Made by a program: the position numbers and the translations under genes. Shown here one piece after another: positions 47,034 to 55,604 of a stretch of DNA of 64,000 nucleotides. The stretch covers positions 124,001-188,000 of the forward strand of contig NZ_JAKFFS010000002.1 in NCBI RefSeq assembly GCF_021502725.1, written 5' to 3'. This stretch comes from Dyadobacter sp. CY345 (GTDB lineage: Bacteria > Bacteroidota > Bacteroidia > Cytophagales > Spirosomataceae). Positions within the stretch are counted from its first letter, which is position 1; every line of letters begins with the position of its first letter. Below the pieces are notes generated by a model. It was given only the letters and a program-made list of their open reading frames with translations. It did no database searches and was not told the origin of the DNA.

Positions 47034-48299
47034 ATGATTTCATCAGATAATATCAGATCACTTTCGTTAAAATTACTTACCTGCTTTCTTTCTGGCATGC
47101 TTGCAATTCCGGCATCTGCGCAAATTCACAACGGACAATTTCTTGAAAAGCTTCTTAAAAAGCACTCACAGCATTTGACAAGTGTCCTGGATAACCCTGA
47201 TAAGTACGAAGTCCAGATTCTGTATACTAAAATTGACAGGAATAAGAAAAACGAGCCGCATTTTACGACCTACGGATATCATCTAAATAACAAACAATAT
47301 TTTTATCCGGCGAGTACGGTCAAATTACCTGCCGTTTTGCTGGCTTTGGAAAAAGTCAATAAACTTAAAATTGACAAAAACACACCGATGCTTACCGGTG
47401 CAGACAGACCGGAACAAACAGATGTCAAAACGGATACCACCGCAGAAAATAAACTGCCCTCAGTCGCTCACTATGCAAAAAAGATTTTGCTGGCAAGTGA
47501 TAACGATGCTTTTAACAGGTTGTACGAATTTATAGGACAGGCAGATTTTAATGATTCTCTGCATGCGAAGGGATACAAAAATGTAAGAATTACGCATCGG
47601 TTGGAATCATCCATTGGGACGGAGAATAATCGTTATACCAATCCTGTAAAATTTGAGAAAGATGGAAAGGTGATTTATGAACAGCCAGGAAAATATTCAG
47701 ATAAAAAATATACTGGAACTGAGACAATCAAAAAGGGTAAGGGATATCTGAAAAATGGCATTCTGGTAAACGAGCCGTTTGATTTTACTGAGAAAAACTT
47801 TTTCGCATTAGACGAACAGCATAAGCTTTTGAAAGCTATATTTTTCCCGGAGTCGGTTCCGGCACGTGAACGATTTGATCTCTCAAAAGAAGATTACAGT
47901 TTTCTGTATCAATATATGTCGCAGTTTCCGGTCGAAACTGAGTTTCCGGCGCATTATACGGATGATTATTACGATGGTTACTGTAAATTTCTTCTATTCG
48001 GCGGAACAAAAACCCGCTTACCAAGACATATTCGATTATTTAACAAAGCAGGAGATGCTTACGGGTATCTGCTGGATAATGCCTATATCGCAGATTTTGA
48101 GAAGGGTATTGAATTTATGCTGACTGCGGTGATTTATTGTAATGAAGACCAAATCTTCAACGATGATAAATACGATTATGAGACAGTTGGCCTGCCATTT
48201 ATGCGTGATCTCGGAAAAGCAGTTTTTGATTATGAATTAGGCAGACACCGGTCGACGCGCCCGGATTTAAGTAACTTTGAGGTCAGATACGACAAATAA
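47034..48299 (+). CDS. Class A beta-lactamase-like serine hydrolase
   Basis: This 421-aa protein has a signal peptide ('FLSGMLAIPASAQ'). Motifs of the class A/PBP fold are SxxK at S94-K97 ('FYPASTVKLPAVLL'), SDN at 155-157 ('LLASDNDAFNRLYEF') and KxG in 'LFNKAGDAYGY'. It is longer than true class A enzymes (about 290 aa) and lacks an obvious Glu166 Omega loop; the insertion at about 180-270 is Lys-rich. It is probably a periplasmic hydrolase or D,D-peptidase-like protein. Beta-lactam resistance cannot be inferred. Confidence 0.85.
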   Translation: MISSDNIRSLSLKLLTCFLSGMLAIPASAQIHNGQFLEKLLKKHSQHLTSVLDNPDKYEVQILYTKIDRNKKNEPHFTTYGYHLNNKQYFYPASTVKLPAVLLALEKVNKLKIDKNTPMLTGADRPEQTDVKTDTTAENKLPSVAHYAKKILLASDNDAFNRLYEFIGQADFNDSLHAKGYKNVRITHRLESSIGTENNRYTNPVKFEKDGKVIYEQPGKYSDKKYTGTETIKKGKGYLKNGILVNEPFDFTEKNFFALDEQHKLLKAIFFPESVPARERFDLSKEDYSFLYQYMSQFPVETEFPAHYTDDYYDGYCKFLLFGGTKTRLPRHIRLFNKAGDAYGYLLDNAYIADFEKGIEFMLTAVIYCNEDQIFNDDKYDYETVGLPFMRDLGKAVFDYELGRHRSTRPDLSNFEVRYDK

Positions 48300-48695
48300 T
48301 CAGGACACTTTGAGTTTCGGCTGCGGAGCGATCTGGCAAATATATAAATTGATCAAATGTCCGGTTATTAATAACGCTGAACCAAGGTATCCCAGCCATT
48401 GGAAAACAATATTGCGTTCTTCAAAAATTAGTGAAACAGCAAAAATCGCCAGTGCAACCCATAAGAAAAGGTTCACAAAAGATTTCTTGTGCCCGCGTGT
48501 TGCAAAATATACGGCTACGGCGTTTATTAAAATAAATAAGTAATCAAGGGAAATAAAGCCAATGTGCGCGTGGTGGTCGTGACCAAAAGTTGAGCCTAAT
48601 GCAAGAACCGGCATAGCGATACAATGCACAATACAGAGCACTGAGCCAAGTATTCCTATATAATCCGCTTTGTTGTGAGTATGGCTGATTTTCAT
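48300..48695 (-). CDS. MerC-domain membrane protein
   Basis: This is a 131-aa protein from ATG 48695. It has four hydrophobic segments, with the Cys-containing first one 'GILGSVLCIVHCIAMPVLAL' and a His-rich loop 'FGHDHHAHIG'. It belongs to the MerC/DUF family of small metal transport-like membrane proteins, which in Bacteroidota commonly sits beside Fur-type regulators. It is divergent from a Fur/Zur gene, and an operator-like palindrome lies 47 nt upstream of its start. Confidence 0.85.
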   Translation of the reverse strand: MKISHTHNKADYIGILGSVLCIVHCIAMPVLALGSTFGHDHHAHIGFISLDYLFILINAVAVYFATRGHKKSFVNLFLWVALAIFAVSLIFEERNIVFQWLGYLGSALLITGHLINLYICQIAPQPKLKVS

Positions 48696-48741
48696 GCGCA
48701 AATACAATAAGGTTGCAAAAGTAACAGTAATCCGTATTATC

Positions 48742-48756
48742 TGCAACGATGTTGCA
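48742..48756. promoter_or_regulatory. Fur/Zur-like operator candidate, merC side
   Basis: The palindrome TGCAAC-GAT-GTTGCA is extended to 7-nt arms by the flanking C/G. The same TGCAAC-N3-GTTGCA pattern occurs at 52412-52426 upstream of the TonB receptor. It lies between merC and the Fur-type gene. Confidence 0.6.
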
Positions 48757-48784
48757 GAATATTTTGTTCAATATTTATGTGAAT

Positions 48785-48809
48785 CTTGAAAAGAATTTAT
48801 CTTTTCAAG
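48785..48809. repeat. Inverted repeat between merC and the Fur-type gene
   Basis: CTTGAAAAGA and TCTTTTCAAG are perfect 10-nt arms around ATTTA. The position, 85 nt before the fur-type start, suits an operator or leader hairpin. No T run follows, so a terminator is unlikely. Confidence 0.45.
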
Positions 48810-48893
48810 GGTTTTGCTAAACTTAGAACTTAACTTTGGAACGCTAGGTTTTAGAATGAAGAGAACCAGACAAAGAATCTAACTTGGTTGAAA

Positions 48894-49310
48894 ATGGAGC
48901 AGTTAAGAGAAACATTGAAAGGCCATCACCTGCGTACGACCACGTGCAGGGAAGATGTACTTTCTACATTTATAAATAGAAAAAATGCCCTTTCTCACGG
49001 AGATCTTGAAGGAGCGCTGGGCGAGAATTATGACCGTGTGACGATATACCGTACGCTAAAAACATTTTTGGAAAAAGGTATTATTCATAAAGTTTTAGAT
49101 GACGAAGGGTTGAGATATGCGCTTTGTTCGCACCAGTGTTCGGAAGAAAAACATCATCACGATCACATCCATTTCAAATGTAATGCCTGTGGCAAAACAA
49201 ATTGCCTTGAAAATCTTCGCATTCCAAATGTCGCTCTGCCGAGTGGATATGTGCCGGAGAGTTTCAATTTGCTGATTCAGGGAACTTGCCCGGAATGTCT
49301 TGCAAACTAG
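48894..49310 (+). CDS. Fur-family regulator, probably Zur-like
   Basis: This is a 138-aa protein from ATG 48894 (a TTG lies two codons earlier). It has a winged helix with 'YDRVTIYRTLKTFLEKGIIH', then a metal-binding dimerisation domain with a His-rich stretch 'EEKHHHDHIHFKCNACGKTN' and a second CxxC in 'GTCPECLAN'. Fur-family proteins repress uptake genes when metal-loaded. The neighbouring MerC, TonB receptor and lipoprotein suggest zinc control, which is an inference. PerR or Fur specificity cannot be excluded. Confidence 0.88.
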   Translation: MEQLRETLKGHHLRTTTCREDVLSTFINRKNALSHGDLEGALGENYDRVTIYRTLKTFLEKGIIHKVLDDEGLRYALCSHQCSEEKHHHDHIHFKCNACGKTNCLENLRIPNVALPSGYVPESFNLLIQGTCPECLAN

Positions 49311-49324
49311 ATTTAAATATTCAT

Positions 49325-49362
49325 AAAAAAGCGGGTTCAGAAATTTCTGAACCCGCTTTTTT
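49325..49362. terminator. Bidirectional terminator between the Fur-type gene and the lipoprotein gene
   Basis: AAAAAAGCGGGTTCAGAAA and its complement form a 38-nt perfect palindrome with A and T runs at its ends. It lies between converging genes. Confidence 0.93.
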
Positions 49363-49373
49363 ATACAACCCAA

Positions 49374-49922
49374 TTATTTTACAACAAGGTTAAAATCAAG
49401 ATTTACGTCATCACTTCCCGGCGTAGCAGTTCCGTTTTTTGCATTAGGCTGGTGACGAAGCTGAACTTTTAGTTTTCCTGTTCCCGCCGCTCCTGCTTTT
49501 GCCGTTCCGGTCAAACCAACGGGGAAATTATTGGCATCCTTATCTCCATAGGTATAAGTCAGCAACGAAGCTGGGGTAGGCGTGTAGATCAGTAAATGTT
49601 CGAAATCTTTTTCTTTGATTTCTTCGGTGATGTTTTCAACAGGTGTTTTACTCTCATCCAGAAATTCCGGCGTCAGCGTATAACTTGCGTTTGCTTTCAA
49701 GGAAATCGTATCAAATTTAGTCGGGGTATTTCCACCATCACCGTCCGGATCCTTGTATTCAAATTTGGTAACAGTTCCTGTACCCACTTCGGTAAAAGTC
49801 AGCGTAACTGAGGTGATCAGTTCATTTTCGTCATCAGCTTCAACTTCGTCGCCTGAGTCTTTGCATTGAGTAAATAATGTGGCCACGCCAATCAGCAACA
49901 TCCAGGTTAATTTACGGCTCAT
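49374..49922 (-). CDS. Small Ca-motif lipoprotein linked to the TonB receptor
   Basis: This 182-aa protein starts at ATG 49922 (or 49928); a longer frame would run into the receptor gene. It has a lipobox Cys ('VATLFTQCKDSG'). 'TKFEYKDPDGDGGN' resembles a calcium-binding loop, and the pattern 'ITEEIKEKDFEHLLIYTP' with 'KLKVQLRHQPNAKNG' near the end is typical of Bacteroidota lipoproteins encoded after metal-type TonB receptors (often annotated as type 1 periplasmic binding fold). It lies 47 nt downstream of the receptor gene. It may bind a cargo or metal at the outer membrane. Confidence 0.78.
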   Translation of the reverse strand: MSRKLTWMLLIGVATLFTQCKDSGDEVEADDENELITSVTLTFTEVGTGTVTKFEYKDPDGDGGNTPTKFDTISLKANASYTLTPEFLDESKTPVENITEEIKEKDFEHLLIYTPTPASLLTYTYGDKDANNFPVGLTGTAKAGAAGTGKLKVQLRHQPNAKNGTATPGSDDVNLDFNLVVK

Positions 49923-49968
49923 AATCATATGGTATTTATTTATTTTGTAAAAAGAAAAGATTCTAAAA

Positions 49969-52290
49969 TCAGGCACCAAATTTCCATTTGATACGCAGCG
50001 AAGCATTCCGGCCGATATCGTCCGAGTAATACCGGAAACGGTTCATGTAGTCTCGATAAATTGTATTGAAAAGGTTTGTCACAGAAATTCCGATTTCCAG
50101 CTGCTGTTTTTCAGAAAGATGGATTGTTCCGCCAGCTTGGATATTCCAAAGAGAATAGGCTGCTGGTGGTGGCAAAAAGTCACTGTTAGGCGGAACACGT
50201 TTTTGCCGTGCTACCCACAAATTTCCGGCCGAAACAAACAAATTATGCCATTTTCCAAATTCCGGAATGGTACATTTCATCTGATTGTCCCAACGGTTTG
50301 ACGGAATCATAACCAGATAATTGTCATTACGCGTGTCGTAAGCTCTCAGATAACTCAGCTTACTTGTCAGTGTAAGATTCTTAATAAATTCCCAGTCGGC
50401 CGAAACATCAACTCCTTTAAAATTTGCATCGGTTTGTGTATATTTAAAATATGGAAAAGCACCTCTGACGGTCAGAATCGGATCTGGCTGAGGTTTTAAA
50501 TAAATGAAATCCCTGATATAATTAAAGTACCCGCCAATTTCAATAGTTAGTTTTTCGCTCTGATATTTGACACTTGCAATGGTGTTAATCGCTTTTTCAG
50601 GACGCAAAGTAGAATCTCCGCGCTCGAATGCCGCAGCGCCATGGTGTACGCCATCGCTGAACAATTCACTGACATTCGGTGCGCGCCACGCACTTCCGGC
50701 GTTTAGCCGCGCAGAAAGTTTTTGGGAAAAGTTTCTTGTCGCACCGACCGTTCCTGATGCATTTGAAAATGTAAAATCATTTGAAACTTTCTGACGGCTT
50801 ACAATCCGGTGCGTGCTCAGTGTCCGGTAATCATATCTGGCACCTGCTTCAAATTCCCAATTGTTTTTTACATATCGCTCAATCCAGAAAATGCCGATAT
50901 TAAATTGATTAAAGTTTGGTATCAAAGGACGCCCTGACATCAAATTATACTGATATAAACTGCTCACACCAACCTGTCCTGTGATTTTTCCTGCAATCGG
51001 TTTGTGGTCCCAGATCACATCGTTTGTCAGCGTATTAAGTTTAAAGGTCAGTTCAGGACGGTTCAGGGAAGCTATGGAATCGTTACGGGGAACATGCAAA
51101 TCGTATTCATTTCGATTATTGATCTGCTGGGCTATTGTCCACTGCAAACGGTTACCATCGTTGAAATGATAATGCGCCTCTGCTTTTATCAGGTCATGGG
51201 TCACATTCTGGTTGGGCCTTCCGATATTATAGGTAAATCCTGATTTAACAAATGGCTCTCCGTTTTTGATAACGTTAAGTAAATCGGTGACACTTCCGAT
51301 ATGAGATCCGGAGAAAATTCCGATTTTAGTATCGAAACGGCTGTAAAAAAGATCGATACCAAAACCTTTGTTGCGATATCCGGCACCTAACGAAAAGTTT
51401 TTCTCGCTGATCCCCGTGTTGTCGAGAAAATAATTAGGTGTACGAATATTTCCACCGCGTTTGATTGTTCCCTGGGCACGCCATCCAAAACCTGAAACGC
51501 CTTTGATGCCGCCTTGCAAAGTGGAAGAAGCAACACCCTGGCGGCCGTTTGTAAAACCGACCAGATTGACTTCGCCGCTAATCGCTTTGTCAAACGGCAG
51601 TTCTTCCGGTTCAACCAAAATGACGCCACCAATTGCATCGGAACCATAACGGACACCCGCGGCACCCTTGATAACCGACATGCGTGTGGCTACAAAAGGG
51701 TCAATTTCCGGCGCATGTTCAGAGCCCCATTGCTGGCCTTCCTGCCGAACGCCGTTGTTCATAATCAAAACCCGGTTGCTATGCAGGCCATGAATAACAG
51801 GTTTGGAAATGGACGACCCGGTTTGCATGGTGGTAACACCCGTTATACCTTTTAAACTTTCTCCAAGACTTTGTCCACGCGTTTTTTCCAGTGCACTCCC
51901 CGTTAAAATTTCCAAAGGCTGAGAACTTGGCGCATCTGTCCGGTGTGCAGTGATTTCGACATCTTTTAAATGAACTTCCTGTTCTTCAAGATCAAAATTT
52001 TCTTCATGCCCGGCAGTAAGATCGAGCGACTCTTTGTGGGCAATATATCCGACGATTCGCACTTCCAGTTTATAGTTTCCAGGACACAAATTTCGAATTT
52101 CATACCGACCTTTCTCATCGGTAAATACGCCATTTGTCGTTCCTGAAAGCAATACCGTCGCCCCAATTATTGGTTGTCCGCTATGCTGATCGCGAACGAT
52201 ACCTTTAACAAAGCAGGCACAATCTGGATTTTGCGCAAAGCCGGCGGAAAAAATGACCAGCATAAGTATCAATAAAAAATAATTTCTCAT
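49969..52290 (-). CDS. TonB-dependent receptor with carboxypeptidase-like N-domain
   Basis: This 773-aa protein has a signal peptide ('LMLVIFSAGFAQ') followed by a carboxypeptidase-regulatory-like domain ('GQPIIGATVLLSGTTNGVF'). The plug has 'SKPVIHGLHSNRVLIMNNGV' and 'RQEGQQWGSEHAPEIDP', and the beta barrel ends 'ASLRIKWKFGA'. The plug signature is that of ZnuD-like metal receptors; with the adjacent Fur/Zur-type gene, zinc uptake is the best inference. It imports substrate across the outer membrane using TonB energy. An operator-like palindrome lies 122 nt upstream. Confidence 0.9.
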   Translation of the reverse strand: MRNYFLLILMLVIFSAGFAQNPDCACFVKGIVRDQHSGQPIIGATVLLSGTTNGVFTDEKGRYEIRNLCPGNYKLEVRIVGYIAHKESLDLTAGHEENFDLEEQEVHLKDVEITAHRTDAPSSQPLEILTGSALEKTRGQSLGESLKGITGVTTMQTGSSISKPVIHGLHSNRVLIMNNGVRQEGQQWGSEHAPEIDPFVATRMSVIKGAAGVRYGSDAIGGVILVEPEELPFDKAISGEVNLVGFTNGRQGVASSTLQGGIKGVSGFGWRAQGTIKRGGNIRTPNYFLDNTGISEKNFSLGAGYRNKGFGIDLFYSRFDTKIGIFSGSHIGSVTDLLNVIKNGEPFVKSGFTYNIGRPNQNVTHDLIKAEAHYHFNDGNRLQWTIAQQINNRNEYDLHVPRNDSIASLNRPELTFKLNTLTNDVIWDHKPIAGKITGQVGVSSLYQYNLMSGRPLIPNFNQFNIGIFWIERYVKNNWEFEAGARYDYRTLSTHRIVSRQKVSNDFTFSNASGTVGATRNFSQKLSARLNAGSAWRAPNVSELFSDGVHHGAAAFERGDSTLRPEKAINTIASVKYQSEKLTIEIGGYFNYIRDFIYLKPQPDPILTVRGAFPYFKYTQTDANFKGVDVSADWEFIKNLTLTSKLSYLRAYDTRNDNYLVMIPSNRWDNQMKCTIPEFGKWHNLFVSAGNLWVARQKRVPPNSDFLPPPAAYSLWNIQAGGTIHLSEKQQLEIGISVTNLFNTIYRDYMNRFRYYSDDIGRNASLRIKWKFGA

Positions 52291-52411
52291 CCGGTATATG
52301 GAGAACAGAATTATCTAAATCCTATTATCTCCGTCTTATGTTCTATAAAAGGAGTGAAAGCGGTTTACAGGACAAATCTGTAATGTTACAATGTTGCAAA
52401 AATACAATACA

Positions 52412-52426
52412 TGCAACTGTGTTGCA
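52412..52426. promoter_or_regulatory. Fur/Zur-like operator candidate, receptor side
   Basis: TGCAAC-TGT-GTTGCA matches the palindrome upstream of merC. A further half site GTTGCA at 52393-52398 pairs with TGCAAC (52412-52417) at 13-nt spacing. The site lies between the receptor gene and the + strand membrane-protein gene (start 52492), so it could control either or both. Confidence 0.6.
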
Positions 52427-52491
52427 ATATTATTTTAGGTTTTATTTTTAACAATATATTTAATCCGATTAATTTTGCTTGCTGATTATGA

Positions 52492-53289
52492 ATGAGAAAG
52501 CGCGTTTTAGCGTATTATAAATTTAAAAAAGTGTCTGATCTTTTATTAATAAAATTACTTTTAATGCCTCCTCTCATTGCAGGTGTCACACTCAGCGTGA
52601 GGAAATGGGGAGAAGGTTTTGGAGGGTGGATAGGAGGGTTTCCCTGGGTTGCAGGGCCGATCTCGTTTTTTATTGCCATGGAAAACGGGCCGATTTTCGC
52701 TGCGTCTACGATTCCATCTGCTTTGATGGGGTCTATCGGTACCACATTTTTTGCTTTGATATATTCTGTCGTCGCACCAAGACTATCTTGGCTTCCGACT
52801 GTCCTGATTAGTTATGTTGCATTCTTCGTTGTGGCGCTGGCTTCTCTGGGTAGAACTCCATCACTGCCTTTCGCAATAGGGCTGAATGTACTGGTTCTTT
52901 CAGGCGTTTTATTTATTTTTCCAAAGCCAAAAGGAAAAGCAGAGTATAGAAAACATCCGGTATATGACATTCCGTTACGAATGTTTGTAGCCACATTGTT
53001 TGTCGTTTTATTAACGCAGCTCTCTGATAAACTTGGCCCAACCTGGAGTGGAATTCTTACGCCATTTCCTATTATGACTTCCACACTTGCTGTTTTTACA
53101 CATTCGCAGCAAGGTCCGCAAGCAGCGGCGAGGATATTATACGGGCTACTGCTTGCAGGATATGGCTTCGTGATATTTCTATTAGGTGTCTGGTGGATTG
53201 TTCCAAAAATGCCTTTGGGATTGGCTTACGGTATACTGGCAATTGTGACAATGACAGTAAATGCGTTGATGATCAGGTTGATAAAATGA
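52492..53289 (+). CDS. Membrane protein of unknown function with internal duplication
   Basis: This 265-aa protein has about eight hydrophobic segments. Two related motifs suggest twofold internal symmetry: 'GGWIGGFPWVAGPISFFIAM' near residue 45 and 'SGILTPFPIMTSTLAVFTHS' near residue 185, each followed by a Gly-Pro and a hydrophobic helix. Such duplication is typical of small transporters. The family is not recognised. It is divergent from the TonB receptor across the second operator-like palindrome, so it may be part of the same metal regulon as an inner-membrane partner. Confidence 0.8.
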   Translation: MRKRVLAYYKFKKVSDLLLIKLLLMPPLIAGVTLSVRKWGEGFGGWIGGFPWVAGPISFFIAMENGPIFAASTIPSALMGSIGTTFFALIYSVVAPRLSWLPTVLISYVAFFVVALASLGRTPSLPFAIGLNVLVLSGVLFIFPKPKGKAEYRKHPVYDIPLRMFVATLFVVLLTQLSDKLGPTWSGILTPFPIMTSTLAVFTHSQQGPQAAARILYGLLLAGYGFVIFLLGVWWIVPKMPLGLAYGILAIVTMTVNALMIRLIK

Positions 53290-53301
53290 AGAATTTGAAA
53301 T

Positions 53302-54360
53302 TTAAATCCTTTCCAGTTTTACAGGATAAGTCTTCTTAGCATTCCATTGGCATACGTAAATATTTTCATCCTGGTCAATACAAACATCGTGGCAATGCAT
53401 AAAAATCGGTTTTTCCTGAACCATCATTTGTAATTTTCCACCAATATATTCAGGTTTAGTACCGCCCGGGTTGGAAACAACTTTGTCTGATTTATCTAAA
53501 ATGGTAACAAATCCTGAATTTGGTGTCTGATTGTAGTAGCGCAGTCGCGACCAGCAAACGCCGGCGTACAGATTATCGCCTTTGACAACTGGCCGGCACA
53601 CAAAAGCGCCCGGTAGAAAAATCGTGGATAAATATTTCCCGTCCAGCGTAAAACGCTTGAAAGAATTATGAGCACGAGAAGTTACCAGCAAGGTTGGATT
53701 AGCCTTGTCGCGATAATCTACTGTAATACCATGTGCAGTAGAAAATTGGCTGTCCAGATCTCCCGAGCCGCCAAATTTGTCTATATACTCACCTTTCGGG
53801 GTGTATCGTAAAATCCATTGCGAACCATATCCGTCAGCAACATAGATCGTGCCGTCAGGACCGATGGCTGTTTCCGTTGGTTTGAAAGGGTCGGCTTCTT
53901 TGTATGCCCCGACTTTTGAAGGGTGCTCAATCGTCATTAAAACATTTCCCTTTAAATCTGTTTTAAAAACTTTCCCGTTCGTATCGCAGATAAATAAATA
54001 CTCGGCTCCGTTCGCATTCCATAATGTCAGTCCATGTCCGCCTGGAAATTGATGGCCCCAACTATCCAGTAATTTTCCTGAACGGTCGTAAATTAGAATA
54101 TTATTTTTAACCTCATCGCCAATCATGATCAGGCGTCCCTTGCTGTCCTGAACCATTTCGTGGCAGTTATCAATCGGAAACTTCAATGAATCAAGATTTC
54201 CCCAACCTTGTTGAACCCGATATTTGTGTGAACCATGCCCAATTGTCTCTCCATCCACTTTGGGTTTGGCATGAAGTATATAAAAAGGTTTAAAGGTCAA
54301 TGCAGCTGTCGTTGCGGCAGCAAACTTGGCAAATTGTCGGCGGGTGTGTTTCTGATCCAT
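53302..54360 (-). CDS. Tat-exported NHL-type beta-propeller protein
   Basis: This 352-aa protein has a twin-arginine signal 'HTRRQFAKFAAATTAALTF'. Propeller blades with NHL-like motifs are 'IGPDGTIYVADGYGSQWILR', 'SKGRLIMIGDE' and 'DQDENIYVCQWNAKKTYPVK'. It resembles six-bladed propellers such as the peptidylglycine alpha-amidating lyase fold, but catalytic metal residues were not verified. It is periplasmic. It is convergent with the preceding membrane-protein gene (12 nt apart) and downstream of pfkB. Confidence 0.85.
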   Translation of the reverse strand: MDQKHTRRQFAKFAAATTAALTFKPFYILHAKPKVDGETIGHGSHKYRVQQGWGNLDSLKFPIDNCHEMVQDSKGRLIMIGDEVKNNILIYDRSGKLLDSWGHQFPGGHGLTLWNANGAEYLFICDTNGKVFKTDLKGNVLMTIEHPSKVGAYKEADPFKPTETAIGPDGTIYVADGYGSQWILRYTPKGEYIDKFGGSGDLDSQFSTAHGITVDYRDKANPTLLVTSRAHNSFKRFTLDGKYLSTIFLPGAFVCRPVVKGDNLYAGVCWSRLRYYNQTPNSGFVTILDKSDKVVSNPGGTKPEYIGGKLQMMVQEKPIFMHCHDVCIDQDENIYVCQWNAKKTYPVKLERI

Positions 54361-54415
54361 GGATTTAGGTTTTCATGGAAAAGGCAAGGGGACAAATTTT
54401 CTCCCTATTTTTTAC

Positions 54416-54452
54416 AAAAAAGAGCATACCGATTTTTAGTCGATATGCTCTT
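54416..54452 (-). terminator. Terminator after pfkB
   Basis: AAGAGCATA-c-CGA and TCG-a-TATGCTCTT form the stem. On the minus strand the hairpin is followed by TTTTTTGT. It lies 43 nt past the pfkB stop. Confidence 0.85.
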
Positions 54453-54494
54453 CTGATAAGTATAATTTTAAATATTTGAGCGTATTAAATGTTG

Positions 54495-55457
54495 TTATGA
54501 ATTTCCGGAATATCGTTTTCCATAACGATTTAGCCAATCCATCAATTTATTTACATCCTGCACTTTGAACAATTCGCTTCCCGCACTCATGGTGGCCGCG
54601 GATCCGCAGGCAACGCCCATACGAACGGCTTCCCGCAAGGATTTTCCCTGTGAAAGTGTCCACACAATTCCTGCAACCATACTGTCACCGGCACCAACTG
54701 CACTCTTTTTCTTCACCGGTGGAGCCGGAATGTGCTCCACCTGGTCTTCCGTTACAAGCATCGCGCCCATTGCGCCCATAGAAACCACGACGACTTCACA
54801 TTGATTACGGATTATTAATGAACGGGCAGCATCATCTACATCATCCATTTCCAATTTGTCAACACCAACAAGTTGGCTCAGCTCAGTAATATTTGGTTTT
54901 AACAAATAAACACCTGCTTCCATCGCGGATTTAAGTGCTTCACCTGATGCATCCGCAATAAATCGTGCGCCTTGTTTATGTGCAATTTTTGCAATCTGAC
55001 CATAAAAATCATCTGGGGCACCGGGAGGCAAGCTGCCGCTCGCAATGATGTAAGAAGGTTTTGGATCAAATTCTTCTATCGTTTCCAAAATCGAACGAAC
55101 TTCTGTCGGCATTAATTCAGACCCTGGCACACCGAAACGATACTGAAATCCGGTACTTGTTTCCAATACGTGAAAGTTTTCACGTGTCCATTGTTTTGTC
55201 TCAATAACCAGAGTTTCCACCCCCTCACCCTTCACAAGCTTGTGCAAACGTTGGCCGGTTGGGCCGCCAATCGTAAAAATGGCAATAGGATTTCCGCCCA
55301 GTCTGTGGATAGCTTTTGCAACATTGATCCCGCCACCGCCTGCTTCAAAATTTGGGGTATCGCAGCGAAGTTTATTTTCCGGTACGATGCGGTCTACATT
55401 TGCACTTTTATCCAGAGCAGGGTTAATAGTGAGCGTTACGATGGGTCCGGTAGCCAT
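54495..55457 (-). CDS. pfkB: 6-phosphofructokinase II / 1-phosphofructokinase family kinase
   Basis: This 320-aa PfkB-family kinase has 'TLTINPALDKSANVDRIVPE', 'FEAGGGGINVAKAIHRLGG' (sugar site), 'IASGSLPPGAPDD' and the ATP/anion-hole motif 'AVGAGDSMVAG' with catalytic Asp. It resembles E. coli PfkB (6-phosphofructokinase II) throughout, more than FruK or LacC, judged from recall. It phosphorylates fructose-6-phosphate in glycolysis. Monocistronic with its own terminator. Confidence 0.9.
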   Translation of the reverse strand: MATGPIVTLTINPALDKSANVDRIVPENKLRCDTPNFEAGGGGINVAKAIHRLGGNPIAIFTIGGPTGQRLHKLVKGEGVETLVIETKQWTRENFHVLETSTGFQYRFGVPGSELMPTEVRSILETIEEFDPKPSYIIASGSLPPGAPDDFYGQIAKIAHKQGARFIADASGEALKSAMEAGVYLLKPNITELSQLVGVDKLEMDDVDDAARSLIIRNQCEVVVVSMGAMGAMLVTEDQVEHIPAPPVKKKSAVGAGDSMVAGIVWTLSQGKSLREAVRMGVACGSAATMSAGSELFKVQDVNKLMDWLNRYGKRYSGNS

Positions 55458-55604
55458 ATTTTTTGAAATAATTTAATATAAAATTGAAACCAGTTACGAA
55501 GGATCATGTCTACTTGACGAAAGTACGTGAATATAAATATAAAAGTGACCGACGCCGTTTTCATTTTACATTATCTCCGATAAAATTGAAAGGTCTAACC
55601 CGTT

